DNA of 64,000 nucleotides from Mycoplasmopsis pulmonis (GTDB lineage Bacteria; Bacillota_I; Bacilli_A; Mycoplasmatales; Metamycoplasmataceae): NCBI RefSeq assembly GCF_900660575.1, contig NZ_LR215008.1, positions 372,001 to 436,000 of the forward strand, read 5' to 3'. Shown piece by piece: positions 8,984 to 19,146 of this stretch (position 1 is its first letter; each line of letters starts with the position of its first letter). The notes under the pieces were generated by a model. It saw only the letters and a program-made list of their open reading frames with translations, ran no database searches and was not told where the DNA came from. The position numbers and the translations under genes were made by a program.

Positions 8984-10828
8984 ATTTCTATTTTTTGCGT
9001 ATTTTTCAATGAAATTATCAGCACTTTTAAACTGATCTAAATCAAAGAATTGTCCTACATCCTGGAAGTATTTGTAAATATCTTCAAGATTTTTTCTGTT
9101 AGTTTTTATAGCCTTTTCTTTAGAAGGAAAAATTATATCTCTTTGAATTAAATGAAAAGTTGTGGGAATTGGAAAATTTTCAAGGTTTACAAAATTTCTA
9201 GCTTGTTCATATGAGATATTAAAGTTATCCTTTAAAAATGAAAGAGTTGAAGTGATGCTTGTTGTTGTTCCTTGATATCCTCAAATAGTAGTTTTTGATG
9301 AATTATTTTTATCCTTAAAATCATTTTTGTCAAATAAAACTGAATTATTTTTTCCAAGTGCTATATATTCACTTTCTAAAATAAACTCTCAAGGAATTTC
9401 TGATTCTAGAATAATTGGTTTGTCAAAATTATTTGTTATTAAATTTACATAATGTTTAGACTCATTGTTTTTATAGTAAGGATGAAGTTTGAAAATATAG
9501 TTGTATTTATTGGGATCATATTTAATTTTAATTGCTTCAAAAATTTTGTGCACTTCATCTAAATTTTTTCTAGCAAGATCTGTGTTAGTTTCTAGTCTTA
9601 GTTTATCTCTATCTACAGTGCTTGTATGTCTAAAAAGTGATGATCCTAAAAATACTAAGTTTTTCTTTTTTGTGTCTAAAAAATTTTTATTATGAACAAT
9701 AAATTCATCAAATTTTTGATCTTTAACTTTTAAAACACCTTCATAGTTTTTAACAAAATTTTCATCAATTTTTTCTCCAAAGCTAAATTGTCTATGACTT
9801 AATGGAGATTTATGGATTTTAAATTTTGCATTTTGATTTTTATATCTTTTATCAAAGTATCCAACATAAGATGGATCAAAGTTATATACTTTTATTTTAT
9901 CTTCTAGTTGAAAAAATAATCGATGATCATATTTTTCAAAAGCTTCTTTTGTTTTGTTTTTTTGAATGTCTTCTCATGCTTTTTTAAGTTCATCTTTTGA
10001 AGGTCAAATATTATTTTTTTGTGCAAAATTTTCAAAGTAATATTGATTCATAAAATATATTTGTTGAGCATTACCATCTGAGAATAAAACTATTTTGTTA
10101 GCTCTTTCAATTACAAATCTTTGTATCTCAATTGGCATGTTCATTCAAACAATATCAGGAATATAAAAATCAAATTTTTCAACTTTTCTATCTAGATATG
10201 GTTTTAATCAATTTTGAAGCTCTTCAACTGAATTAGGCTTTCATGTATATGAATATTTTTTTATATTCCCATTTTCATCTTTGAGTTTTAAATCTTCAAA
10301 ATCATTCATCAATAAAAATCTAGAATCTTTTGAGAAATTTTCTTGTGAGTCAATTGATTTTAAAACATCTCCATAATCATCTAAGAGTTTTTTAAAATCA
10401 AACTTTTGCTCTTCTTTATTTTCAATAGTTTTTTTATATTTATTTTCTAAATCAGAAGTTAATAAAATAACATCATTGAATTGTTGATTATCTCCTGATT
10501 TTTTCATCATTTCAAGTTGAGCAATCATGGAAATAAAAGATGCTATATAAATTTGTGCAGCTCTTCAAGTTATGAAAAAAGAAGGATGTTCATTTTGTGC
10601 TGAATCTTTAATGTCATCAATCCAATTTTCTAAATTTAAATTTTTCTTAATTGAATTACTTTGATCATTTTTTGTCTCATCTGGAATGTTGTTTTTAGTT
10701 TCGTTATTTTGTTTATTTTTATTGTCAGCTTCACCTTGTTTAATTTCTGCAGAGCAAGAAATCATAGTGGAAAATGATAAAGTTAAAAGTGAGGCAAAAA
10801 ATAAGTATTTTAATTTTTTAGTTTTCAT
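8978..10828 (-). CDS. Surface lipoprotein with a GT80-sialyltransferase-like domain
   Basis: A 616-aa protein with a lipoprotein signal (FFASLLTLSFSTMISC, lipid-modified Cys near residue 26) and a short Asn/Lys-rich linker. The body carries three motifs in the order used by bacterial sialyltransferases of families GT80/GT52. These are an acidic-Gly motif VLFSDGNAQQIYF, an HP motif FKLHPYYKN, and the late segment ESEIPWEFILES followed by WGYQGTTTSITSTLSF, where those enzymes have the S-S/T motif. Many TGA codons are read as Trp. The likeness is to the fold; the active-site residues (the usual D-D-G reads S-D-G) are not all kept. It could bind or transfer sugars at the surface, or be a repurposed fold. 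Confidence 0.7.
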
Positions 10829-10880
10829 AAATTTTTCTTTGTATATTTTTTGGATTTTAAAATAGTTTATAGCATTTTAA

Positions 10881-12122
10881 CTATCATGGTAGAGAGAATT
10901 TTTTAGTTATTTCAAGAACTTCATTTTTTAACTCTTGATGTAGTGAAAGATCATCAGGATTTTTTAAAGCTTTAACCATAATTCTTGCAATTAAAATAAA
11001 TTCATTTTCTTTAAAACCTCTTGTGGTCATAGCAGGAGTTCCCAATCTTATTCCTGAAGTAACCATTGGTGAGTTTGTATCAAAGGGAATAGTATTTTTA
11101 TTAACTGTTATGTTGATTTTCCCTAAGATATTTTCAGCTTTTTTACCAGTAATTCCATAAGAGTCAAAAACATTAACTATTAGTAGATGGTTGTCAGTTC
11201 CTCCTGAAATAACTTTGGCTCCAAGCTTGATAAATTCATCTGCAAAAACTTTTGCATTTTTTACAACTTGATCTTGGTAGGTTTTAAAAGAAGGTTGCAA
11301 AGCTTCATAAAATCCTGTTGCCTTTCCAGCTATAGCATGGAAAAGAGGTCCTCCTTGATATCCAGGAAAAACTCATCTATCAATTTTTTTAGCAAGCTCT
11401 TCATTATTGGTCATAATGATTGCCCCTCTTGCAGAGCGCATTGTTTTATGTGTTGTTGTCATAATGACATCTGCATATTCACTTGGAGAAGGGTGGTTAT
11501 TTGTAACTATTAATCCAGCAATGTGGGAAATATCAGCTAAAAGATAAGCTCCAACTTCATCAGCTATTTCTCTAAATTTTTTAAAATCAACTATTCTAGG
11601 ATATGCAGAGTAACCACAAATAATAACTTTTGGTTTTACTTCTTTTGCTATCTTTAAAATATCATCATAATTTAGAAAACCATTTTCATCAACTTCATAA
11701 GTATGAGAATTATAGAAAAAACCACTAAAGCTTATTTTGTAACCATGAGTTAAATGTCCTCCTGATTTTAGTGAAAGTCCTAGGATAGTATCTCCATTAT
11801 TCGCAAGTGAAGCAATAGCAGAGGCATTAGCTACAGAACCTGAGTAAGGTTGAACATTAACGTATTTAACATTGAAAAGTTTTTTTGCTCTTTCAATTGC
11901 TAAATTTTCTACTACATCAACGTTTTCACATCCTCCATAATAACGCTTTGAAGGATAACCTTCACCATATTTGTTTGTTAAAATAGATCCTACTGCTTTT
12001 AGTGTATCTTCAGAGACAAAATTTTCACTTGCAATTAATTCAACATGTTCTTGCTGTCTTTTTAATTCATTGTTAATTGCTTGTTCAACTTCCTTGTCAT
12101 TTAAAGTAATTTTTTTATACAT
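10881..12122 (-). CDS. glyA: Serine hydroxymethyltransferase
   Basis: A 413-aa PLP enzyme that interconverts serine and glycine and feeds one-carbon folate metabolism. LIASENFVS near residue 29, [15 protein letters not shown] and the PLP lysine K226 in [13 protein letters not shown] are visible. The usual T-H-K-T-L-R-G-P-R-G is thus slightly altered. The frame passes a TGA-Trp before the terminal TAG at 10881-10883. The gene is preceded by GGAGAT, a good ribosome-binding site, and by an AT-rich non-coding stretch of 570 bases. Confidence 0.93.
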
Positions 12123-12693
12123 ATTTACATCTCCTTTTTATAATTTTAAATTTAAAAGCTACTATTGTAAATTCAAGTTAAATTTTAAAATAAAAATGTA
12201 ACAATTTATGTTTTTCTTAATAAATACAAAAATTTTATTTTATTTACTTAAATAGTTTTAATTTAACAATTAAGTATTTTATTTAATGTTATTTTAATTA
12301 GCTAGAAATATTTTTAAATTGAAAAATATTAATCTTGATAATTAGCTTAAAAAAGTAAATATCTAAATTAAATAAGTTAATTAAATTCTCTAAAAATTTA
12401 GAGCAATTTTTAAACAAATTTAAACAATAAAAATTTAGAAAATCTCAAGTTAAAACATTATTTACTTAATTAATTGTTTATAGTTTATTTTCGCTATTTT
12501 GCAGTCATAGATAAGTTAAAAAAACAAAATAAAAAACAAGTTTTATCATTTAAAAAAGCACTTGTTTTTTATGGATTTTCTCTATTGTTTTTTTATATAT
12601 TTTTACTAGCAAAATTTAAGTAATTTTTTTAAAAGATGAACTTGGAGATTTTATGTTTTTAAAGTTTTTTTAATAGTTAAAATCAAGTTAATT
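12123..12693. other. AT-rich intergenic region upstream of glyA
   Basis: 571 bases between divergent-in-space, same-strand genes. It holds a terminator for the Na/Pi cotransporter (12531-12570) and presumably the glyA promoter near 12130-12200. A frame of about 55 codons over 12476-12625 (TTG start, ending LLAKFK) overlaps the terminator hairpin and has no ribosome-binding site, so I do not call it. I see no tRNA or repeat. Confidence 0.5.
12531..12570 (-). terminator. Terminator downstream of the Na/Pi cotransporter gene
   Basis: AAAAAACAAG and CTTGTTTTTT form a 10-base perfect inverted repeat around a 20-base loop, with A and T runs on the two sides. It lies 124 bases beyond the stop at 12694. 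Confidence 0.5.
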
Positions 12694-14403
12694 TTAAACC
12701 TCTAAAAGTCTTAAACCGTGATGGGAAATTCTTTCTAAATTTTTTAGAATATTTAAAATTTCAATATCTAAAATATAATCTTTTTTATCTAAGTCAAGTT
12801 GTTGAAGATCTGCATGAAAATTATGAGAATATTTGTTGATCATTGAATCAGTTTTTCTAACAATTTTTCTATTTTCTGAGAGCTTAGAAATTTCAGGATT
12901 TTCTAATTGTAAAATACCATCATTTAAGATTTGGATGTTAATGTCTAAAATCTTAATAATTTGTTCTTTTCACTTTTTATAAAACTCTTCATTAATTTTT
13001 TTAAATTGTGATTTTGTTTTGTTGTAATCTTCTAAGACTTCTCTTAAAAGTTGAGATATTTTTTCAAGTGATCTATGAGCTAAAATTAGTTTTAAATTAA
13101 TCTTTGATTCTTTTTCATTTAAATTCGTTTTAGAAACTAAAACAGAATATTTATAAAGCTCTTTTTTATATTCTCTAATAACTTCTAAATCTCTTTCAAT
13201 GGAAATTGATTTAGGACCTTTTTGATTAATATATTGTTTAAATTTTTCGATCAAAGAAATAACACTTTTAGTTAGAATCATTGTTGATTTTTTTGCAGAT
13301 AAAAGTGCAAACTCAACCGATACATTAACAAGAGTTTTTGGAAGTAACATACCCTCTGTTTTTTCATCTTCACTTTTTTTGATCAATACAAAACAAAGTC
13401 ATACAAGTTGTTTGATAAAGAAGAAGAAAACAACAGCTAGAAAAATATTGAATAATAAATGTGCTATTGATAATTGTCAAGCAGCTATTTCATTTTCTCC
13501 TGGCACAATTAATCTAACAAAAGGAGCAAAGGCAACTCCTACAAGTGACATTGCTATAAGAGCAATTGAAAAGTTACTAAAAAGCCATGATATTGCAATT
13601 CTTTTTGAATTTTTATCCCCTGAAACAAATGCAATAATTATTGCAGTTATAGTAGTTCCAATGTTAGCTCCTAAAACAAGAGCTATTCCTGAACTTAAGC
13701 TAAGAATGTTTTCGCCTTGAGAAATTATGGCTTGATAAATTGCTATGGTAGCAGATGAAGATTGAAAAAGGGCAGTAAGGGCAATTGAGAAGAAAAATGA
13801 AATTCAATTTGAACTAGCACTATCTTGACCAAATTTTTTGATAAAGTCACTGAAAACAGGTGATTGAACTAAAACTTTAACAGCTGAGCCAAGTATTTTT
13901 AGTCCTAAAAATATCATTCCAATTGAAAAAATTAAAAATCCAATTTTAGTTCATTTTTCTTTCTTGAAAAATAAGAAAATAAATCCACCAATAACACAAA
14001 GCATTAATAAATAATTTGATATTTTAAAATATTGTTCTAAAGCAACAATAATTGAAGTTGTAGCAGTTCCTACATTGGCTCCTATTACAAAAGCTATTGC
14101 CCCTTTTAAATCAATAAATTTAGCTGCCAAAAGCCCCATAATCAAAGCCACAGCTCCATCTGAGGATTGAATCATACTAGTAAAGGCAAATCCTGCAAAA
14201 ATTCCAATTATTGGTCTTTTGGAAAAAGAAAGTAAGATTTTTTTAAATTTTTCACTTCCAACATTTCTAATGCTAGTTGACATCATTTTAATTGACATTA
14301 AAAAAACACTTATTCCAACAAATACTAGTAAAATTCCTTCTCAATATCCCAGTCCAATTGTTGTGTTTAGTGAATTAGTCAAATCTATTTTTCAAAAAAA
14401 CAT
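12694..14403 (-). CDS. Na+/phosphate cotransporter family protein with PhoU-like C-terminus
   Basis: A 569-aa membrane protein rebuilt across eight TGA-Trp codons. Two inverted-repeat transport modules (Na_Pi_cotrans, PF02690) each carry the QSS signature: MIQSSDGAVALIMGL near residue 75 and LFQSSSATIAIYQAI near residue 240, each followed by a Gly-Ala-Asn-x-Gly-T motif (IGANVGTATTS, LGANIGTTITA). About 9 hydrophobic segments precede residue 350. Residues 360-569 are helical and charged, like the PhoU-type regulatory domain of NptA/YjbB proteins. It probably imports inorganic phosphate. It stands alone. Confidence 0.85.
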
Positions 14404-14472
14404 AGTTCACTAAATATTACCTTATTTTTCATAAATAAACTACAAAATTCAACTAATAATAAACTTATGTAA

Positions 14473-14478
14473 TAAAAT
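14473..14478 (+). promoter_or_regulatory. -10 box directly before ffh
   Basis: TAAAAT, within TGTAATAAAAT, lies six bases before the ffh ATG. The mRNA would therefore begin at or next to the start codon (leaderless). Confidence 0.4.
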
Positions 14479-14484
14479 AAAAAC

Positions 14485-15834
14485 ATGTTTGATTTTCTAG
14501 GTAATAGAATACAAAAAAGTATTCAAAAAATGAGTAAAAAAACTACTTTGAATGAAGCCGATATCCTTGAGGTTATCAAAGATATCAAATTTGCTTTATT
14601 AGAAGCTGACGTTAATTTATTAGTAGTTAAAAAGTTTATTAAAGATGTTAAAGAAAAAGCCCTTGAATCAGAGCTAATAGGTAAGTTAAATCCATCTCAA
14701 ACAATGATTAAAATTGTCAAAGATGAACTAACTACTTTACTCGGAGGAAAAGCCCAAGAGATTAAAATTGTTAAAAAGCCTCATGTTATTATGTTTGTTG
14801 GTCTTCAAGGTGGAGGAAAAACTACCACCGTTGCCAAAGTTGCTTATTATTTAAGAAAGAAAAAATTTGTTGAAAATCCTCTTTTGGTAGCCTGTGATGT
14901 CTACAGGCCAGCTGCCATTGATCAACTTCAAACTTTGGCTAAACAAATTCAAATTCCAGTTTATGCAAATGATGTAAGTGTTTCTCCCATAAAAACAGCA
15001 AGACAAGCCCTTGATCAAGCTTATAAAGAAAAAAATGATTTAGTAATAATTGACACTGCCGGACGTCTTTCAATAGATGAAAAGTTAATGGAAGAGCTTT
15101 TGTTAATTAAAAAAGAAATTAAGCCTGATGAAATTATTTTTGTAGCAGATGCAATGTCAGGTCAAGATATTATCAATGTTGCCAAAACTTTTCATGAAAA
15201 ACTTAGTCTTAGTAGTTCAATAATTACTAAGCTAGACTCTGATGCAAGAGGTGGAGCTGCTTTATCAATTAGAGAAATTTTAAATATTCCAATTAAGTTC
15301 ATAGGGACAGGAGAAAAAATTTCTAACATTGATATTTTTCATGCAGATAGAATGGCTGAGAGAATTTTAGGTATGGGAGATGTGCTTTCTCTAATTGAAA
15401 AAACTGAAGAAGTTGTTGACAAAAATAAAGTTAAAAAAATGATGAATAGAATGATCAAAGGTAATTTTGATCTTGAAGATTTAATGGAGAATCTAAAGCA
15501 AGTTCAAAAAATGGGTAAGCTTTCTAAAATTGTTAAAATGATCCCTGGATTAGGGGGCAAAATTGATGAGTCAAAACTTGATCAAGCTGAGTCAAAAATT
15601 CGTCTTTTTACAATACTTATTTCATCTATGACTAGTGAAGAGAAAAAAAATCCTAAGCTTTTAAAAAATGCTTCAAGAAAAAGAAGAATTATTGAAGGTT
15701 CAGGAAGAAGTGTTCAAGAATATAACTTATTAGTTAATGAATTTGAGACAATGACTAAGAAAATGAAAGCTCTTTCTGCAAATCTAAAAGAAGGAAAAAT
15801 TACTCCAGGATCTTTTGGAAACTTTTCAATATAA
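14485..15834 (+). CDS. ffh: Signal recognition particle protein Ffh (SRP54)
   Basis: A 449-aa GTPase that binds signal sequences and SRP RNA and delivers ribosomes to the membrane through FtsY. It has the N domain (1-90), then the G domain with GLQGGGKTTTVAK near residue 108, DVYRPAAIDQL, DTAGRLS and TKLDSDARGG. The C-terminal M domain (from about residue 320) includes NLKQVQKMGKLSKIV and the RNA-binding SGRSVQEYN region. There is no internal TGA codon. Full length for the family. Confidence 0.96.
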   Translation: MFDFLGNRIQKSIQKMSKKTTLNEADILEVIKDIKFALLEADVNLLVVKKFIKDVKEKALESELIGKLNPSQTMIKIVKDELTTLLGGKAQEIKIVKKPHVIMFVGLQGGGKTTTVAKVAYYLRKKKFVENPLLVACDVYRPAAIDQLQTLAKQIQIPVYANDVSVSPIKTARQALDQAYKEKNDLVIIDTAGRLSIDEKLMEELLLIKKEIKPDEIIFVADAMSGQDIINVAKTFHEKLSLSSSIITKLDSDARGGAALSIREILNIPIKFIGTGEKISNIDIFHADRMAERILGMGDVLSLIEKTEEVVDKNKVKKMMNRMIKGNFDLEDLMENLKQVQKMGKLSKIVKMIPGLGGKIDESKLDQAESKIRLFTILISSMTSEEKKNPKLLKNASRKRRIIEGSGRSVQEYNLLVNEFETMTKKMKALSANLKEGKITPGSFGNFSI

Positions 15835-15949
15835 GACAAATGAGTTTATAAAAATTTAATTGACTTTTTTATCAGTAAAATTGTGGATAAAATTACCATT
15901 TAAATCATTTTTAGTTAAAAAATGCTAATTTTAATCTATAAAATAAAGT

Positions 15950-15993
15950 GAGCTCAAAGTCAAAAATACCGATATGAATCTTTGGGTGAGTTC
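15950..15993 (+). promoter_or_regulatory. Unexplained hairpin upstream of the sugar-binding lipoprotein gene
   Basis: GAGCTCAAAG (15950-15959) can pair with CTTTGGGTGAGTTC (15980-15993) through ten pairs, with a four-base bulge and one G:U. No U run follows, so it is not a standard terminator. It lies 120 bases before the lipoprotein start, in a 278-base gap whose other features I cannot assign. Confidence 0.35.
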
Positions 15994-16112
15994 ATAAAAA
16001 AATTAATATATTATAAAAAAATAATTTTAGTTTTAAGCAGTTATAAAAATTTGATAATTTAATATCAAATATTTATTTTATACGACTAAGCTAAAATTTG
16101 AAATGAGTTTAT

Positions 16113-17480
16113 ATGAAAATCAACAAAAAATTGTTTGTTCTTAGTCTTTCTTTAGCAACTTTATCACTACCTTTAGTTGCTATTTCTTGTGGAGTTGGTT
16201 CGGGTTCAACAGCATCTACTTACAAATTAGTTTCATCTCCAGAACAACCTGCAAAAGCAGTTAGTGAAAAAATTTCAGATGGTTCTATTGTAATTACAGT
16301 AACAGATCCTGAAAATCAAAGATGAGTAGAGACAAAAAAACAATTAGATGCTTATTCAAAAACAAATGGATTTGAGCACATTTCATCAAATCACGTAAAA
16401 GCTCAAGCTGAGCAAAATTCATTTGTTGATGCTGAACTTGCAAAAACAGGAAATAACAAACCAAAAGTTGTTTTAATGGGAGCAGCTGATTCAGGAAATG
16501 CTACACAAGCTATTGAATCTACAACTAATGCTCAAGCTCAATTTATTGCTGTAGATAGATTCATTCATAAAATTTCTAATAACTACAATTGATATGTTGC
16601 CTTCAACAATTACACAGTTGGACAATTACAAGGATTAGCTTTAATTTCTGGAATTTATGGAAAACAAGGTGAGCCTTTTAAAACTTTAGAAGAAGCTAAA
16701 ACTTATGTTATGGCTAATAAATTAGCAAGTGAAAAAGGATTTGTAGCTTTAGCTGGAGCTCCTGAAGATAATAACTCTCACTTATTCTTTAAAGGTGCAA
16801 TGGATGTTATTACTGCAATTATGAAAATAGATTCAAACTTAAAATACTTTGGTGAAGGTGAAGGTGCTGATGTTTTCAATAGACTTTCAGGAGATTCAAA
16901 ACCAACTGATCAAGAGCTTACAAGTGCTATTACATCACACTTTAGAGTAGTTGCTCAAGCAAACTGAAACTATTCACAAGGAAAACAATTCTTGGATACT
17001 TTATTTGCAAAATCAACTTTTGATAGTAGAAAAAATAATTTAGCAGCAGTTCTTGCTCCAAATGACGAAATGGCTCAACAAGCTGCAATTACAAGTATTG
17101 AACAAAAAGGTCTTGATCCTAAGAAAATTTATATAACAGGACAAGATTCAAATCAACCTTCATTAAGATCTATTGATAATGAAACAGGTCAAAATATGAC
17201 TATTTCAAAAGAAGACTGAAAAATAGCAGCTATTTCAACAGCTCTTGCTTATTACATAGTAAAAAATCCAAAACAAAGCAGTGAAACTGATGAGGTTTAC
17301 AACAAAAAAGTTGAAGCTTATCTAAAAGAACAATATCCAAATATTCCATTCCAAATATCTAGAACAGAGTATGTAGCTAAAGAAAGTGAATCAAATAAAA
17401 AAGAAATTAATTCTGTTTTATTAACACCAACTTTAGTAACAAAAGCTAACTTCTCAAAAGTTTTCAAGAAAGAATCATAG
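16113..17480 (+). CDS. Sugar (or nucleoside) ABC transporter substrate-binding lipoprotein
   Basis: A 455-aa protein with a lipoprotein signal (LSLPLVAISC, Cys at about 26). The rest follows the periplasmic-binding-protein family 4 pattern of xylose/galactose binders: VVLMGAADSGNATQAI with IAVDR in the first lobe, then LAAVLAPNDEMAQQAA (compare the binders' A-N-N-D-x-M-A) and YITGQDSNQPSLRSI in the second. It is anchored outside the membrane and feeds the ATPase and permease encoded directly downstream. The substrate is probably a pentose or hexose; a nucleoside cannot be excluded. A terminator-like hairpin follows, suggesting stepped-down expression of the downstream genes. Confidence 0.85.
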
Positions 17481-17500
17481 AAAAATTAAATAATTTTTAA

Positions 17501-17542
17501 AAAACCATCAATAATTTTTATTGCCAGAGATGGTTTTTTATT
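17501..17542 (+). terminator. Partial terminator inside the ABC importer operon
   Basis: AAAACCATC pairs with GATGGTTTT around a 21-base loop and is followed by TTA-TTT. It lies between the binding protein and the ATPase genes, 24 bases before the latter. Read-through would give excess binding protein over transporter. Confidence 0.65.
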
Positions 17543-17565
17543 TATGAATTTAAAAAGGAAGAAAA

Positions 17566-19146
17566 ATGAACACTAACGAAGATGTCATTCTTGAGTTAAA
17601 AAATGTTACAAAAGTCTATCCTGGTGTAGTTGCTTTAAATAATGTTTCTTTTAAAGTTAAAAGAAAATCCATTTTATCTCTTGTAGGAGAAAATGGAGCT
17701 GGTAAATCAACCATTTTAAAGGTTATAAGTGGCGTTATTCCAAATGATAAATTTGATGGAGCAATTTTTTACAACGGTATTCAAACAAACTTTTCTAATT
17801 TAAAACAATCTGAAAAAGCTGGAATTGCAATTATTCACCAAGAACTTGCTATCTCACCACATCTTTCACTTTATGAAAATATTTTTTTAGGTAACTATGA
17901 AGCAAAACATGGGCTAATTAATCGTAATGAAATGATTAAAAAAGCTAATTATTATCTTCATTTAGTAGGTCTTAAAAAAAATCCAGATACTAAAGCTGGA
18001 ACACTTTCAATTGCTGATCAACAACTTTTGGAAATAGCAAAAGCATTGGCTAAAAAAGCTAAGTTATTAATTTTAGATGAACCCACTTCTTCATTAAATG
18101 ACAAAGATAGTTATGCACTTTTAGATATTATGAAAAGACTTCGTGATGAAGAAGGAATAACATGTATTTTTGTTAGTCATAAACTTAAAGAAGTTGCATA
18201 TGTAGCAGATTACATAACCATCATTAGGGATGGAAAACACATCTCTGACTATAGTAATTCAAAAGAAAAAACCATAAATGAAGCTACTTTAATTAAAGAC
18301 ATTGTTGGAAGGGACTTAGAATCTAAATTTCCTGAAAAACCAGCTGAGCGAAAAATTGGAAAAATTAAACTTGAAGTTGAAAAATTCCAAGTTGAAAATC
18401 CAAAAGTTAATGGAAAATTAGATGTCATTAATGCTTCATTTAATGTTAGAGAAGGCGAAATTGTTGGAATAAGTGGACTAGTTGGTTCAGGAAGAAGTGA
18501 ACTTGCTATGTCAATTTTTGGAAATGCCTATGGTATTAGAAAAAATGGTAATATCAAAATTGATGGCAAGATAGTTAATTTAAAAACTCCGCTTCAAGCT
18601 ATTAAAAATGGTCTAATGTACGCCTCTGAGGATCGAAAAAATGTTGGTTTAATTCAAATGTTTTCAATTCATTGAAATATCTCCTCAGCTGCCTCTCACA
18701 TTTTTTCTAACAAATTTGGAATTCTAAAAAAAGAAAAAGAAACACAAAACTCTTCATATATGAGAAGCAAAGTTAACATTAAAGCCCCTTCTGTTGACTA
18801 TCTAGTTGAGACTCTTTCAGGAGGAAATCAACAAAAAGTTTTAATAGCCAAGGCCTTAACAACTAATTTTGATATATTAATTATTGATGAACCTACTAAA
18901 GGTATTGACGTTGGATCTAAATATGAAATTTATAAAATATTATTAGATCTTGCCTCAGAAGGAAAAGCCATTGTTGTTATTTCCTCTGAATTAGAAGAGC
19001 TTTTAGGAATTACAGATAGAATCTTTGTTATGTCACAAGGAATTATCAAAGGAGAGCTTCCTTCAAAAGAGGCAACTCCAGAAAAAGTAATGCAAATTGC
19101 CATTGGAACAAAACAAAATGAAAGGAGTCAAGCAAATGTCCAATAA
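17566..19146 (+). CDS. Sugar ABC transporter ATP-binding protein, MglA/XylG type (two NBDs)
   Basis: A 526-aa tandem ATPase. The first NBD has Walker A GENGAGKST near residue 43, a degenerate signature LSIADQQLLEIAKAL and Walker B KLLILDEPTSSL. The second NBD has a typical degenerate Walker A GLVGSGRSELAM (no Lys), a clean signature LSGGNQQKVLIAKAL and Walker B LIIDEPTKGID. This pattern is characteristic of MglA/RbsA/XylG. One TGA-Trp lies at FSIHWNIS. A good ribosome-binding site, AAAAAGGAAG, precedes the ATG. It powers uptake of the ligand bound by the upstream lipoprotein. Its last 11 bases overlap the permease gene. Confidence 0.92.

Noticed and set aside
12476-12625. Possible 50-codon hydrophobic peptide gene (TTG start, ending LLAKFK).
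   Set aside because: No ribosome-binding site, rare start codon and overlap with a terminator hairpin.
15882-15890. Perfect DnaA box (TGTGGATAA) after ffh, with a near match at 42315-42323, considered as replication origin.
   Set aside because: Single boxes far apart, with no dnaA, dnaN or rpmH nearby and no cluster of boxes; chance occurrence is likely.
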